Under the pieces are notes generated by a model. The model worked only from the letters and a program-made list of their open reading frames with translations, did not search any database and was not told the DNA's origin. The translations under genes and the position numbers were made by a program. From NCBI GenBank assembly GCA_015832175.1, contig WJXW01000012.1, positions 1,446,001 through 1,510,000 on the forward strand: DNA of 64,000 bases. Reading direction: 5' to 3'. Shown piece by piece: positions 47,301 to 58,739 of this stretch (position 1 is the first letter of the stretch; each line of letters begins with the position of its first letter). The stretch is from Paraphaeosphaeria minitans (Eukaryota; Ascomycota; Dothideomycetes; Pleosporales; Didymosphaeriaceae).

Positions 47301-49786
47301 CCGACTGCGGGAGGAATAGAGACTCCTAGGCCTGTAGACGAAGGAGCATATGCATCTCGGGGAATCTTGACGAATATCTTGAGATCTCCCAGTTTGTTCC
47401 CGTGTTGTGACTTGGCACTCAGCAGCTTGGAGTCGGTGAGGGGTTCGTTGTGTTCGTACTGTCCTGGAGACGTCAAGTGGAATTGGACGCCAGGCATTTG
47501 ACTGAGTCCTTGGTTGAGCTCTTCGCAGACTATTTCCCGCAGCGCTGCTGCACTGCTGGCATTGGATATGTCAACAAGTCGGTAGTTCCAGCCATCCGGA
47601 GTGACGAATGCATATTTTCTGTCGCTTTCTCTCACCGAGGAGCCACGGCCACGGATGCCGGTCCGGCTCTCTGAGTCTGTCTGTGCAGAACGGCGAGAGG
47701 ATGGTCGGTCGTTCAGTGAAGTCTCGCTAGAGTTCAGTCCAGATTTTCCGAAGAATGTTCCCGCAGCAATATTCCGATGGCTCGCTGGGCTGGTCGGAGA
47801 GTCAAGGCTGGTATCGTCAGGCGAAGGATGGCCTTCATCCTTCTTCTTGCGATGCATGAACTTTGGCAAAAATCCCTTGTGGTCCTTTGCGCTCGTCGGG
47901 ATCTCTGCGCTATCATGTCTTGACATGCCGGTACCTGGTCTAGAGCCGCCATCAAAGCCAGGCCTTTTATCGGTACGGCTCTCAGACCTGCCTGAAGGTA
48001 GGCCAGAAACCCCACCGTTAACGGAGCCGACCGTAGCGAATGTCGATAGATTGGACTCAGAACTGTTACCGCGGACGTGGTTGCTGTAGTACCTGTTCGC
48101 AGACGAGTTCAGCCCCACACTATGCTGACCATTCGTCGCAAGGCGTGCCGACTGTAAGCCGGGACTTTGCTGTGGACTTGCTTGTCTCATTACATCACGG
48201 TGGTTCGACGTGCCGAACGAAGAGGGAGCGAATTCCCCGGAGGCGTTAGGGCTGTGTCGGTGCTTGGGCTTGGCATCCAGGTCGCGCAGCATCTCGCGAT
48301 GTTCCTTCGAGTAAGCGTTCAGACCGGATGTCTCGTTGTAGTCAGGCGGCGGACCGAGCCCAGGGACAGTGAAGTTTCGTTGGCGAGGAACCGTCGCGGA
48401 ACCAGGCGAAGTGAGAGGCATCTGGCGTCCGGGGCTTTCTTCACCGCCACCGGCAGTCGTGGGTGTCGACCCAAATTGATCACGGCCTGTGCCTAGATAT
48501 GGAGAATTTTCGAGTGCACCCTCAGTTCCGGCACTAGCCAGCGTCATGCCTGTATCTTGTCGTTGGGGCAGCCGCACATTGCTTGCGCTTCCAGTCTCAA
48601 CGATTGCACGAACCAATCTTCGCAATTTTCGACCCTCGTCTCTTTCCCTGTTCTGGTCCCAGCCAGTCCCGCTGGCTGTGCATTGTTTCGCCAGTTGCGG
48701 AAAGATGACTTGGTGCATCATGCCAACGTTGCCCTTTCCGCCATGCCCACGCCCGATCTCCAAAAACCTGGTGCCTTCCAGACCCAGCGTCTTAAACGTC
48801 TCTTGCCAGTCCCTTGAGAAACCGTAACTCGCCAGCCACATTTGAACTCGTTCTGCTGGCCAAAGAGAAGCTGAGTCGTTTGGCGAGATAGGGGTAGTGC
48901 CGGTATTGGTATTTTCGTTGCGATAGTATGAACTCCCATGTGCTTGCGGTATGGGATTCTGCATAGTGGCCGTAGGTGGTCCGGGAGAGTCGTAGCTTAG
49001 CGGTCTTTCGGTGGGTATGTTGAGATGGTTACGATTTGTGGTAGCAGGGTACGAAGTGTTGGCACCATAGTTTTGTACAGGAAAATTGTTCGCAGACGTG
49101 TCAGTATTTGCCGAATAGGATTCTTCGCTATAAAATGCGGGCTCTTGATAGTGTCTTGAAGTATGTAGCGGCGGAATGCCGACGCCTGGGCCGAATGACT
49201 CTCCACCAGGTATGTAGGTGGCTGAGGTGAGTGGTGCTTCGTGAGTCTGCTGCTGTTGCTGCGGCGGCGGAGGCCCTGGCGGAGGAGGAAGGTGGTACCC
49301 CTGGTACGCACCCGGGTTGTATTGCTGCCGCGGTGCACCCCAACCATAGTTTTGATGCTGCGGAGGATTCATTTGCATTCCACTTAGGTTCGTCGGGGGT
49401 CGAGGAGGGGGAGGGGGGAGGTTCATGCTGTGGGAGGCGGGGTTCGAGGTGGGTTGGGGCGGCGGCGGCGGGATATTGTACTGATGCATGGTGGCCTGCG
49501 ACGAGTAGTTTGGGTGTCTCTGGATCGGATTTGGGTCTGCAACTGTATGTGGGCGGGTGCGCGGGCTGGTGGTGTAGGAGCTCCCCGGAGGAAGCAGCGA
49601 GTATGGCGAGCCAGTGCCGCCGTTGGGGGTCAGGAGCGGAGGAGAGACGAGGTTTTGTATGTCGTGCTCAGGCAGACCGACAGTCGAGCGTGGGCCAGAG
49701 AGGGACGGGGGAGGACCGCGACGTGCTGAACGATCCGAGCCGTTGGAGATGTTGGACGTGGAGCGCTGTCGCGAGGCAATTGTCAT
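44378..49786 (-). CDS. BCK1: MAP kinase kinase kinase, Bck1-type (cell wall integrity)
   Basis: Two exons on the minus strand (49786-44547, 44498-44378; intron 48 bp) encode 1786 aa. The short last exon supplies the kinase end: the junction restores FT-IDPAERPTAETLL. The long N-terminal region is Ser/Pro-rich and probably disordered. It includes a SAM-like segment near residue 310-350 (WPAERVQMWLASYGFSRDW) and a Ras-association-like segment near 700 (FVTPDGWNYRLVDI). The kinase domain occupies about 1493-1780: the GKGTFGRV glycine loop, IAVK lysine, HRDLKADN catalytic loop, DFG and APE are all present. Bck1/Mck1 kinases act between protein kinase C and the Mkk1/2-Slt2 cascade, governing cell wall integrity and, in plant pathogens, appressorium function. 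All catalytic residues are intact. Confidence 0.95.
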
Positions 49787-51426
49787 GCTCGAGGCCTCGA
49801 GACCGGGCTACTCGGTGGTTTGGGAGCAGGCACGGCGCGTCACGGCATGCCCTGGTGCGCGGTCGTGCAGCTCATTGGGCAGACGGCCTGCGGCGTCGTG
49901 TATGTCGGCTCTGGGGTCCGGCTTGACTGGAGCCCAGCACCGGACGTCGTCGTGCGCCAAATGGGCAGCGTGGTGGCGGGTGTGCCGAGTCTGACTCGTG
50001 CGCAGCTATCCGAGGCAGCGACGGCGGCGCGTTGTGGTGTTGCAACGGCCGATGTCAACGTCGGCGCGACAGCGGTGACGGCCTGTCCACCAAGGCGCCC
50101 GGAGAGGGAAGTGTCGAATTTGTCGTCTAGTGTCAGGCGGTCTACAGATGCGACTGGCAGCGGGAGGGATTGGGCACGGCGCTTGCGAGGCCAGGCTCAA
50201 GGACAAAGGCGCGGTGCACTGGGCGGGTGGATGCAGCAACGCAGCGGACGGGTGCTGCGCTGAGAGAAGACAACACAGAAGGGGCGGCGACGGCGACGGC
50301 GAGGAGGAGGAGGAGGACGGGAGAGGACGGGTGGGCGGCTTCTGGAGCCTGGCTGCAAGAGCTGGAGGGCGCCCAGATGCCAGATGAGAGAGGTGAGATG
50401 GGTGGAGAGTGTTAGCGGGTCCGAGCGGCGCTAGGTACCTACCGGTAGGTACCTACGAGTACACCACCCATGTTCCTCATGGGCGGTTGTATTCACTGCT
50501 GTAGCATTGCCGTGCCTTTCCTTTCTTGATGCCTACATTGACCACCAATCCATCGCCTTCGCCTTCGCCTTCGCCATTGCCGGCCTCTGAGGCGCGCAGC
50601 TCCCAGCCAAGCTCTTGGCTGTGGCCCTCCTCCTTCGTCCATGGTGAGACGAGCTTGGGGTGGACCTTGGAACGGCCCGACACTGCTCATCGCTCATCTC
50701 ACTCTCATTGAAGTTTGAACATCATCTTCGAATCTGTGCGCCCTCGAAATCTGCGACCGAATGGCCCCTTTTTGTCACCATGCCGCCTCTCTCGTGTGCC
50801 CGACGTATGCAATGCCAAATCACCCCACGCACACGTATCATCTCTCGTGTGGCCAACCGTGCCACTCCACCTAGCATGAGCTCATCGCCGCTCCTGCAAG
50901 CTTTTCATCGCCATGAAGGGTATTGCATCTGCTGACTGGGTGGCGTGCGTCTCAGTGTACCGCAGTACTGCAGACCTCGTCCCCGAACTATCCGCACGCT
51001 CGGCTTGAAACCTATTCGTTCGCGATAACCTCTTTCCCAACGATGCCAGTTGCACATCTGTCAAACCTCGCGGCAAGTCCACAGCCTGAACGAATTCACA
51101 GTCACAGCCTGAACGAGTTCACAGTCAATACCAGCTGCAAGGAAAACCTGCAGCACAACATGCCAGAACAATTGCCTCTGAGCGAAGTTTCGTTCTCGAC
51201 AGCTGCATGTTGTCGGGCTTAGTACACTAGAAACCTAGACTATTGATCACACCACGCGCGAGTGGTGGGCCGACCCAGTGCCTGACTAACCGTGCAGTCC
51301 CGCAATAACTTCGTCATAGCCAACTATATCTACAAAGAGCTCCCGCGAGCTGCCGCAAGGCTACATCATTGCAGTCAGTTTCAATTCTTCCACGCACCGC
51401 AAACTCACAAATCTACACATTCCACC
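49787..51426. other. Divergent intergenic region BCK1 / pyruvate decarboxylase
   Basis: 1.6 kb between outward-pointing starts. No coding region is evident. A palindromic TAGGTACCTACCGGTAGGTA block lies at 50432-50456. A 13-bp direct repeat (CAGCCTGAACGA.TTCACAGTC) appears twice at about 51083-51125, near the PDC start. Confidence 0.5.
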
Positions 51427-53397
51427 ATGGCAGACCTGCGAACGCAGGATATCAAAAACCCTGTCGATGTTGCTGAGGTGAGCATCCCGGCATCGCTAGC
51501 CGACGACGTGCTGTTCGTTCCTTTGGCGCAGTCGCTCGCAGTTTTGCTAATCTCTCATATTTACTTTCCCAATGACCTCATATGATATCTTGCTAACACG
51601 TGCTAGTACCTCTTCAAACGCCTTCATGAAGTTGGCGTTCGCTCCGTGCATGGGCTTCCAGGCGACTATAATTTGGTAGCACTCGATTACATCAAACCCG
51701 CCGGCCTCCACTGGGTTGGAAATTGCAACGAACTGAACGCAGGCTACGCAAGCGACGGTTACGCGCGCGTAAAAGGCATCTCCGCTATTGTCACCACCTT
51801 TGGTGTGGGTGAGCTTTCCGCAGTCAACGCGATTGCCGGAGCGTATTCCGAGTACGTCCCAGTCGTGCACATTGTCGGATATCCCACCACAGCCGCCCAG
51901 AAGAACGGACTTTTACTTCACCACACGCTCGGCAATGGCGACTTCAACGTCTTCTCCAAGATGTCGACGCAGATTTCTTGTGCAGTTTCCATGTTGAACC
52001 ACCAGCATGAAGCAGCTACCTTGATCGACAATGCGATTCGCGAGTGCATATTGCAGTCGAGGCCCGTCTACATTGCGCTCCCGACGGACATGGTCCAGAA
52101 AAAGATCGACGGCGATCGGCTCAGAACGCCCCTGGATCTATCATATCCGCCAAACGACCCCGAGAAGGAGGACTACGTTGTGGACGTGGTTCTCAAGTAT
52201 CTGCACGCAGCCAACAACCCGGTCATATTAGTCGACGCCTGCGCGATCCGCCATCGAGCCTTGAAAGAGACGCACGAATTCATCGAGAGGTCTGGCATAC
52301 CAGTCTTCGTCGCGCCGATGGGCAAGGGAGCCGTGAACGAGACTCTGCCCAACTATTGCGGTGTTTATGCCGGCGACGGCAGCAACAAGGGCGTGCGTGA
52401 GCGTGTCGAGTCCGCAGACTTGGTCATCTCAATCGGCGCCATCAAATCAGACTTCAACACTGCTGGATTCACATATCGCGTTTCACAGCTCAATACGATC
52501 GACTTCCACAGCTATGCAGTCAAAGTGCGGTATTCTGAGTACCCAGGTGTGCGGATGAACGGCGTGCTGAAGAAGGTGACGGAAAAGCTGGGCAAGCTCA
52601 ACATCGAGCACGGACCAAAGCCGGACAACGAGATTCCGAACGAAGAAATCAAGTCACCAGAGCCGACGATCACCCAAGCATGGTTCTGGCCTCGCTTGGG
52701 TCAGTGGCTGCAGCCCAAGGATGTTGTTATCACTGAGACGGGTACGGCGAACTTCGGTATATGGGAGACGAGGTTTCCAGACGATGTAATTGCCATCTCG
52801 CAGGTACTCTGGGGCAGTATCGGCTACGCCACGGGCGCATGCCAGGGTGCTGCTCTTGCTGCAAAAGAGATGGGCATCAAAAGGACGATCTTATTCACTG
52901 GCGATGGCTCATTCCAGCTTACTGCGCAAGAAGTCAGCACAATGCTCCGTAACAAGCTAAACCCCATAATCTTCGTCATCTGCAACAACGGGTAAGTAAA
53001 CAATACTTTTCGTTTCTGCCAAGGCTCAAGACTTGGCCTTTGCCAGCTCCTCAGACTGAAAGCTCTCAATTCCATGAAAGGATTACACTGACTTTGAAAT
53101 AGATACACGATCGAAAGATTCATCCACGGAATGGAAGACTCGTACAACGACGTTCAAGAGTGGAAGTACAAGGACCTGCCAGCGGCTTTCGGTGCGTCAA
53201 CAGATGAGTATCAGACCTACCGTGTGGAGACCAAGAAGGAAGTAGAAGAGCTATTCATGGACAAAGAATTCTCGAGCGGCGACAACCAGAAGCTGCGGTT
53301 TGTCGAGCTGGTGATGCCGTGGGACGATGCACCTGCAGCGCTCAAGTACACGGCGGAAGCGGCAGCACGGACAAATGCCGCAAGTTCGGATTCGTGA
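51427..53397 (+). CDS. PDC1: Pyruvate decarboxylase-type ThDP enzyme
   Basis: Three exons (51427-51477, 51607-52991, 53103-53397; introns of 129 and 111 bp) encode 576 aa, the usual length for the family. The N-terminal HGLPGDYNL and [15 protein letters not shown] carry the ThDP-activating Glu. The paired catalytic His are in LLHHTLG. The cofactor motif starts [11 protein letters not shown] and ends in VICNNGYTIE, split by intron 2. The regulatory Cys of yeast PDC has an equivalent in DACAIRH. It converts pyruvate to acetaldehyde and CO2 in the cytosol for fermentation. Indolepyruvate decarboxylases share these motifs, so a side role in auxin-type metabolism cannot be excluded; paralogue identity is not certain. 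Confidence 0.93.
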
Positions 53398-54870
53398 GAG
53401 TATGTGGTGAGATGCGATGGATGATCATAGGTGTGGGAGAAGTCATCGAGCTTAACGATAATGTCTTTAATTGGCCGCTGATGAAACAGCTAATACGTAT
53501 TCCACTTCTCCAGGTTCACATGTGCATTGACAATATCGGACTGCGGCTTTTTCGATGGGTGGGACCAGCCTCGTCGCACTGTCAACCAAAACACATCGAG
53601 TTATTCCCGCTGGACTGTTCAACGCGAGGCTGTGCCGGTCACAAAGCAGTTAGACGTCACTGCTGTCGAAACTTGACAGCGGCATTTTGGTGCCGTCCAA
53701 CCCACCGACAAGCAGATATCCTCCCCTCGACACACTCCTCCGCACTTCTATAATCGTGACCTTCCCACCACACCACCGTTCTATGTGCGCTTGAAAGGAG
53801 TTTCGCACCCTTGCTTGCGCCTACCGAGCGCAAGAAGCTTAACCACGCCAGCCACTAAGCGGCACGCGGGCATGCACACATCGCCAGGCGAGCGCATCCC
53901 AGCGTCGATGATGGCGTCGTGGGGAAGAGCGCGTCGCGGGTTTGGCAAGGTCGGCGTTTCGCCTGTTTCAGGGTCCGATGCGCAAACGAATGAATACGAC
54001 AGTCTCCGCTTTTGCATGCCCGAGGTGATCACGGAGTGAACAAACGGGCCACAGTCACAGAATGCATTGATAGATACGTGGTGGTTTTCGAAATGCCGAG
54101 GAATTGGCGTTGAAACTTGACGAAAACATGTATGGGGCGGAGACGTAGGTGTAGGTGGGGCGCTAGCTGTATTGGGAGCACGACGATGCGGTGGTGGAGT
54201 GGCAGGTCGAGGGAGGTGGCATCTCGGATGGTCCGCAATGGTATGTCGGTGTGTCTCTCAGATATGTTCAGTATTTGGTTGACTCAGGACGTCAGATTGC
54301 CATCACTAGGTGCAGAACTGTCACTTTCGAACCACAACGAAAATAGCTCGAGTCGTTTACGAAACTCACAACTGCTGCTAGTATCGAGACAGCACTCCAA
54401 GGCAGAATACGCGGCGCTAAAGCTTGTCCGAAGCTTAGTATGCATAACGACAGTTTTGGCCCCACCCCATTCACCAACAAGCCTTACTGCCGCACGTCTT
54501 GGGCGTGAAACAAGCAGCATCCAGCAGCATCCAGCAACAGAGGCCCGCAGACGCCGCCCGCGCCTCTGGTCCAGGAGGATGCGGAATACCACGGGGATTG
54601 GGGATTTGGGTCCTCAGCTAGCGACATAAGCGGACCGCGGTGGCGGGCAGAGACACGCAGGAGGTGTATAAAGAGCAGGACCATGGTGCCTCCGGAAACA
54701 TCAGCTCAGCGAGTTTACCATCTACTATTCTTTTCTTCCGCTCTTCACTTCTTCTTAGCGCGATTGACTCGTTGCTCTTCTTCACTTTCCAACCACCTAC
54801 CACCCAATACAGTGTTTAAACACTCCTCCATCCTACCTCCTCCCCACTCCACCACCACCACTTAGCAACC
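53398..54870. other. Intergenic, no gene seen
   Basis: 1.5 kb between the PDC stop and the GEgh16-type start. Open frames are short. The right end holds a TATA box and a CT-rich leader for the downstream gene. Confidence 0.5.
54667..54673 (+). promoter_or_regulatory. TATA box of the GEgh16-type gene
   Basis: TATAAAG lies about 200 bp before the ATG at 54871, followed by a CT-rich leader typical of highly transcribed fungal genes. Confidence 0.4.
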
Positions 54871-55790
54871 ATGATCTTCAACGCCCACGCCCTCCTCTTT
54901 GCCACCCTCTCCCTCGCCCCCACCCTCATCTCCGCGCACGGCAAAATCGCCGCCGTCGTCGGCGATGCAGGCGGCAACGGCACCGCCCTCGGCATCCAGG
55001 GCGGCATCGTCCCCGGGCCCGGCAAGAACAAGATCACCGAAGTCGACACCACCGTCTTCGGCAAGACCAATATCGCGACCAACGGCCTAGGCAAGACCAA
55101 AGGCCAGGGCAAGAACGAGGTTGCTATGGTCGCGGCGACGATGGACCAGTCCGGTGCTACGCTACCGCAGGTCAGCGATGGGGGCAGCATTAGTGGCACG
55201 TACCATATTGTTACTACCGATGGTGCGGGGCCGGTCAAGGCGATGATCGATACGACGGGTACGGGCGCGTTTGCGAGCGGTGTCCAGGCGAATGTTGTTA
55301 CCGGTATATATCCCCGTCCTCCCACCTCCAACCCTTCTCAATCAATCAATCAATCAATCAATCAAGAAGACTATAGACCATTAGCTAACAAACCCCAGAC
55401 GTCCCCGGAAACAGAGGCAACATTAGGCCATCCGGCAGAGTCCCGCGCGGCCTGTCCTTCCTTGCGCTCCGCGCGCGCAACCTCGTCGCTCGCGCTAGCA
55501 ACGTCAACATGGACTTTCCCATCGACATCGCGGTCCCGGCGGGGACGACGTGCACTGGCACGATGGCGGGCCAGCAGAACGTATGCCTGATGAAGATTGC
55601 GAACTCAAACAACGCTGGCCCCTTCGGTGGAGTTATCGCTTTCCAGATGGCGGGTGCGGCGGCGGGTAACACCGCTGCTGCTGCTGCTGGGACTGCGGCC
55701 ACTGCTGGGACTGCGGCCACGGCCTCAACCAAGGGTGCTAAGACTGCGAATGCCGCAAACGACGCTACGGCTAAGCACTTCGTTGCATAA
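54871..55790 (+). CDS. GEgh16 / Egh16-like secreted protein (DUF3129, GAS1/MAS family)
   Basis: Two exons (54871-55303, 55399-55790; intron 95 bp) encode 274 aa. A signal peptide of about 22 residues ends at LISA, so the mature protein would begin HGKIAAVVGDAGGNGTALG. This matches the start of the Egh16/GAS family, known in powdery mildew and Magnaporthe for expression in appressoria. Exon 2 has the family's DVPGNRG motif at the junction, then FPIDIAVPAG and the paired Cys in TTCTGTMAGQQNVCLMKIAN and NNAGPFGG. The C-terminus is an Ala/Thr/Gly-rich tail. It is secreted, and some members affect plant penetration. Only two Cys lie in the conserved core, fewer than in some homologues. Confidence 0.88.
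55304..55398 (+). repeat. Intron with CAAT tetranucleotide repeat
   Basis: The intron of the GEgh16-type gene contains about seven AATC units (55339-55366), a likely site of length variation. Confidence 0.7.
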
Positions 55791-57055
55791 ACGCATCCTT
55801 GATGGCGTGGACCACTAGAGTGATACTTGACCGAAATGGTACTTTGGGACGGCTTGGGCTTGTATAGAGCGTCGCGTCTCGTGGGAGGGGAGCAAGGGAG
55901 GGAGGCATGTAGATGATCGCTTTCTTTCTGGCTAAGATGAAGAGCATGATGAATGAACGTCTGACATGAAAGAAGATGACCTTTGCCGCGGTGATGATGC
56001 TGAAGGTTACTAATACTCTGTAGGCCGGCGAGTCGGGGGTCCCGAGCATGATACTCCATAGATGGCATTAGTTATGTCAAGGCCACCTCGTTTCACACGA
56101 AAACCTCACCTGCTGAGACACTTCGCCTGGCACTAAACGGGAGTCACGATTATGACATGTGTCGCATTGCGAGTTTCTTCCACTTGGCCCTGCACCCCTC
56201 GTGCATTTTGGACGATATCTCACACTCTTTCCCTTGGTTAGAGCCAGTTCATCAAGATCTCTCGTGCTAGGTCGAGAAACAGGGAGAACTTGTGGTCGAT
56301 TGCGGTCGTCCGAGTCCCGCTTGACATCTTAGGTACAACCATATATCTACACACAGCCTATAACATAGGAGATGGCCACTGTCTACTGGGAAAAAGATAT
56401 TCTAGGGTAGCTTGTACCATTCGAACGTATCGTTCAACCATCTCTCTAGCCACTGGCATCACCAAAAGAATCGATCTCTGCACTGGTCACCACAATTCTT
56501 TTTTTTTCGGCAACTATCGCATATGCCCAAGAGAAGAAGAAAAAACCATTAAAGGCAAGAGCATCCGGTAAGAGCCACGTCAAATATTGAAAAGTACTCT
56601 AGCCTGCCACAAGCTTCCGGAAACCTATTACCTTCTCTGAAAAATGGCTACTGACAAGGTTCCCTGGCCCACTGTTGCGATGGTGCGGGAGGGCTCAGAT
56701 CAAGTGTGCAACGCAGGACCAACCCAATTACCCACCATACCCACCACCATTTTTCGCAGATGCCAGGATATCTGAGATGGGTTGAATAGAGTGTTCGTTA
56801 CGGCTGCCACGTGTTCTGTATTGCGATGGGGTTGCGCTGGTGTAGGTAGGGTGTGAGTTAGCCCACGTAGGTAGTGGGGCAACTAGAAAAGTTTTCCGCC
56901 CCTCTTCCCCTCGCCGTGCGGCCACCAACACTGACCTAACTTGACTTGGAAGTAAGCACTTTCGTCAGAATTTCTAGATATCTTCCTAGCTCTACGTTTC
57001 TCAATGTTTTTAGGTATATATACACCTTTTTATCCTGTATTTTCATCAATCATAT
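55791..57055. other. Intergenic, no gene seen
   Basis: 1.27 kb between the GEgh16-type gene and the tRNA-Leu. Short open frames only. Confidence 0.5.
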
Positions 57056-57154
57056 GGTGAGATGGCCGAGTTGGTTATGGCGCCAGGTTAAGGTTCTTCT
57101 TAACACTACTTCCTGGTCACGAAAGTGGCGTGGGTTCGAGTCCCACTCTCATCA
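57056..57154 (+). tRNA. tRNA-Leu(AAG) with intron
   Basis: The acceptor GGTGAGA pairs with TCTCATC (one G-T pair), discriminator A. The anticodon stem CCAGG pairs with CCTGG. The loop carries AAG at 57090-57092 and an intron of about 17 bases after position 37. The long variable arm (CACGAAAGTG) is diagnostic for class II tRNAs. The T-arm GTGGGTTCGAGTCCCAC is perfect. Confidence 0.88.
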
Positions 57155-57518
57155 CTATCGTCCGCTCATGCGAGCGGCCCTTCGGGAGTTTATCTTTTGC
57201 ATCTGGGGCTTAGCGGGAACTACCAGCCTTACATCATGTAATGGATAAATTTTCTTGATTTTGTTGTCCAAATTTTGGGAATGTAGTTTCGATTCAAGGC
57301 TAGACTAGAACATTCAGGGTCGGTGCGCAAATAGATAACCATTTTTGGGATCCAGCCCCCATGTGCCCACTAACCACCAGAGCTGGTCTTGGCAATCCGA
57401 TCAGGTTAACATTTCTGTGGCGGACCACTGTGGGCAGGAACTTATATAATGCAATCTTCTGTTTACTGTAGAAAAGGAAGCGGCCAACCCTTAAGTGAGC
57501 TATCCATCTAACATCTTA

Positions 57519-57993
57519 GGGCCTGTTCGGTCGCTGTGATCTTAATCTGTGATCTGGGCGTGATCTTAGCTATTCTAAGTATAGCGCTAGCGTAGAATTT
57601 TTTCTTAGTATAGCTATACAAAATCTTCTAACGCCCTACTAAGATATAGCTAAATTAAGAGCCTATTTAGTTACTATAATTTTACTCTTTAATCTTACTA
57701 CATATAGTAGGTAGTAAAAGCGTACTAGCCTATAATATTAGAATAAGTAAGAAATAGGTCTAGACTTATTTATAAAATAGAATTATAACTTTAGGCTTAA
57801 AAGGGTATAAAAGTAGATTTTTATAACACTAATAAAAATTATTTTAGTTAGGGCGCTATTATTAGATTACACTTATTTATATAACATTAAGATTACACTT
57901 AAAGAGAACACGACCCTAATCTTATTATACGCTTACTATATATAGGAAGTGAGATAAGATTAAGGAGCGAGATCACGGCGACTGAACAGGCCC
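57519..57993. mobile_element. 475-bp MITE with TTA target-site duplication
   Basis: Terminal inverted repeats of about 23 bp begin GGGCCTGTTC at both ends; the arms differ at only two positions, both transitions. The element is flanked by TTA on both sides (57516-57518 and 57994-57996). The interior is very A+T rich with no coding capacity. A 3-bp TTA duplication suggests a Harbinger/PIF-type parent transposase (family knowledge), which is not present in this window. Confidence 0.85.
57659..57916. mobile_element. Nested, RIP-like decayed MITE copy
   Basis: The left end (57659-57695) aligns with the outer element's left end over 37 positions with 12 differences, 10 of which are G-to-A or C-to-T. 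The right end finishes CGACCC and is a looser match to the terminal repeat. Both ends are flanked by TAA (57656-57658 and 57917-57919), as expected for a separate insertion. Confidence 0.5.
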
Positions 57994-58219
57994 TTATCGT
58001 TGGCGCCCTGCTGACCACATTCATATGTTATGCTTCACGTCAATCAATGCGAGGTAACTCAGTGCGACTGAGTCATGAACTGTAATAGCCGAGTTGAATC
58101 GCAGGGACGAACATCTTCACAAGCTGTGGCTGCCTGGCTCATGATTTTGAGGCGCATAGCTTCTGCTCAGGATTGTATTGCTGCCTGATCTTTTTGCGAA
58201 CACGCAAAGTCGCAGCGTA

Positions 58220-58372
58220 GGTAGGTACCTAAGCTTGGAGATGCTCGCAAAGATAGCAGTGTTTGTTGATTTCTACGAACTCGAACACGCAGAGGTGATA
58301 GAGCGTGACGTCAGAGACTGGACTGCCGATGTGAGGCGTGGTATCTCGATCCCACTATCTTACATACTGCAG
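58220..58372 (+). pseudogene. Fragment of a fungal BTB-type protein
   Basis: The segment LSLEMLAKIAVFVDFYEL and the IPLSYI segment resemble a common fungal family of BTB-domain proteins just after the BTB fold. Nothing before or after belongs to such a gene, so it is a fragment. Similarity is judged from memory of the family pattern. Confidence 0.35.
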
Positions 58373-58394
58373 AGACCTGATGCTGTGGAGTGCA

Positions 58395-58534
58395 CCCGCC
58401 TGCGTGACGCCTGGGTGCCGATGCGTCAGTGTAGAAACCCCGACGCCGTGATCTTTCGCAACTTGTCCATTTGAGAAATATTTTTCTGGCTTTTGCAATT
58501 TAGTTGCTGCTATCGCAGCCTCAATTGGATCCAT
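58395..58534 (-). mobile_element. Pogo/Fot1 transposase N-terminal fragment
   Basis: The minus-strand frame beginning MDPIEAAIAA, with AKDHGVGVSTLTHRH and GVTQ, matches the N-terminal helix-turn-helix of fungal pogo/Fot1 transposases. The match stops after about 45 residues and runs into the BTB-type fragment on the other strand. Only a relic remains. Confidence 0.5.
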
Positions 58535-58739
58535 ATTGGTGGAGATATAGCGCGTCAAAGTTGGGGTGTTGTATTTGGGTGGGGTATTGTATAAACTGAC
58601 GCGTTGCACGGACTGCCAAGCTACGGGACCTAAGGGATCGACAAGCCGCTAGATCACCTAGGTATACCTACATCGTGATTCATGAGATGTCGGACGTCAA
58701 CAACAAACTCCACCTAACTATTTCGTTCTCCTCATTCTC

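Noticed and set aside
58178..58474. 98-codon open frame as an intact gene
   Set aside because: Only the middle resembles a BTB-type family; the second half is antisense to a pogo transposase relic.
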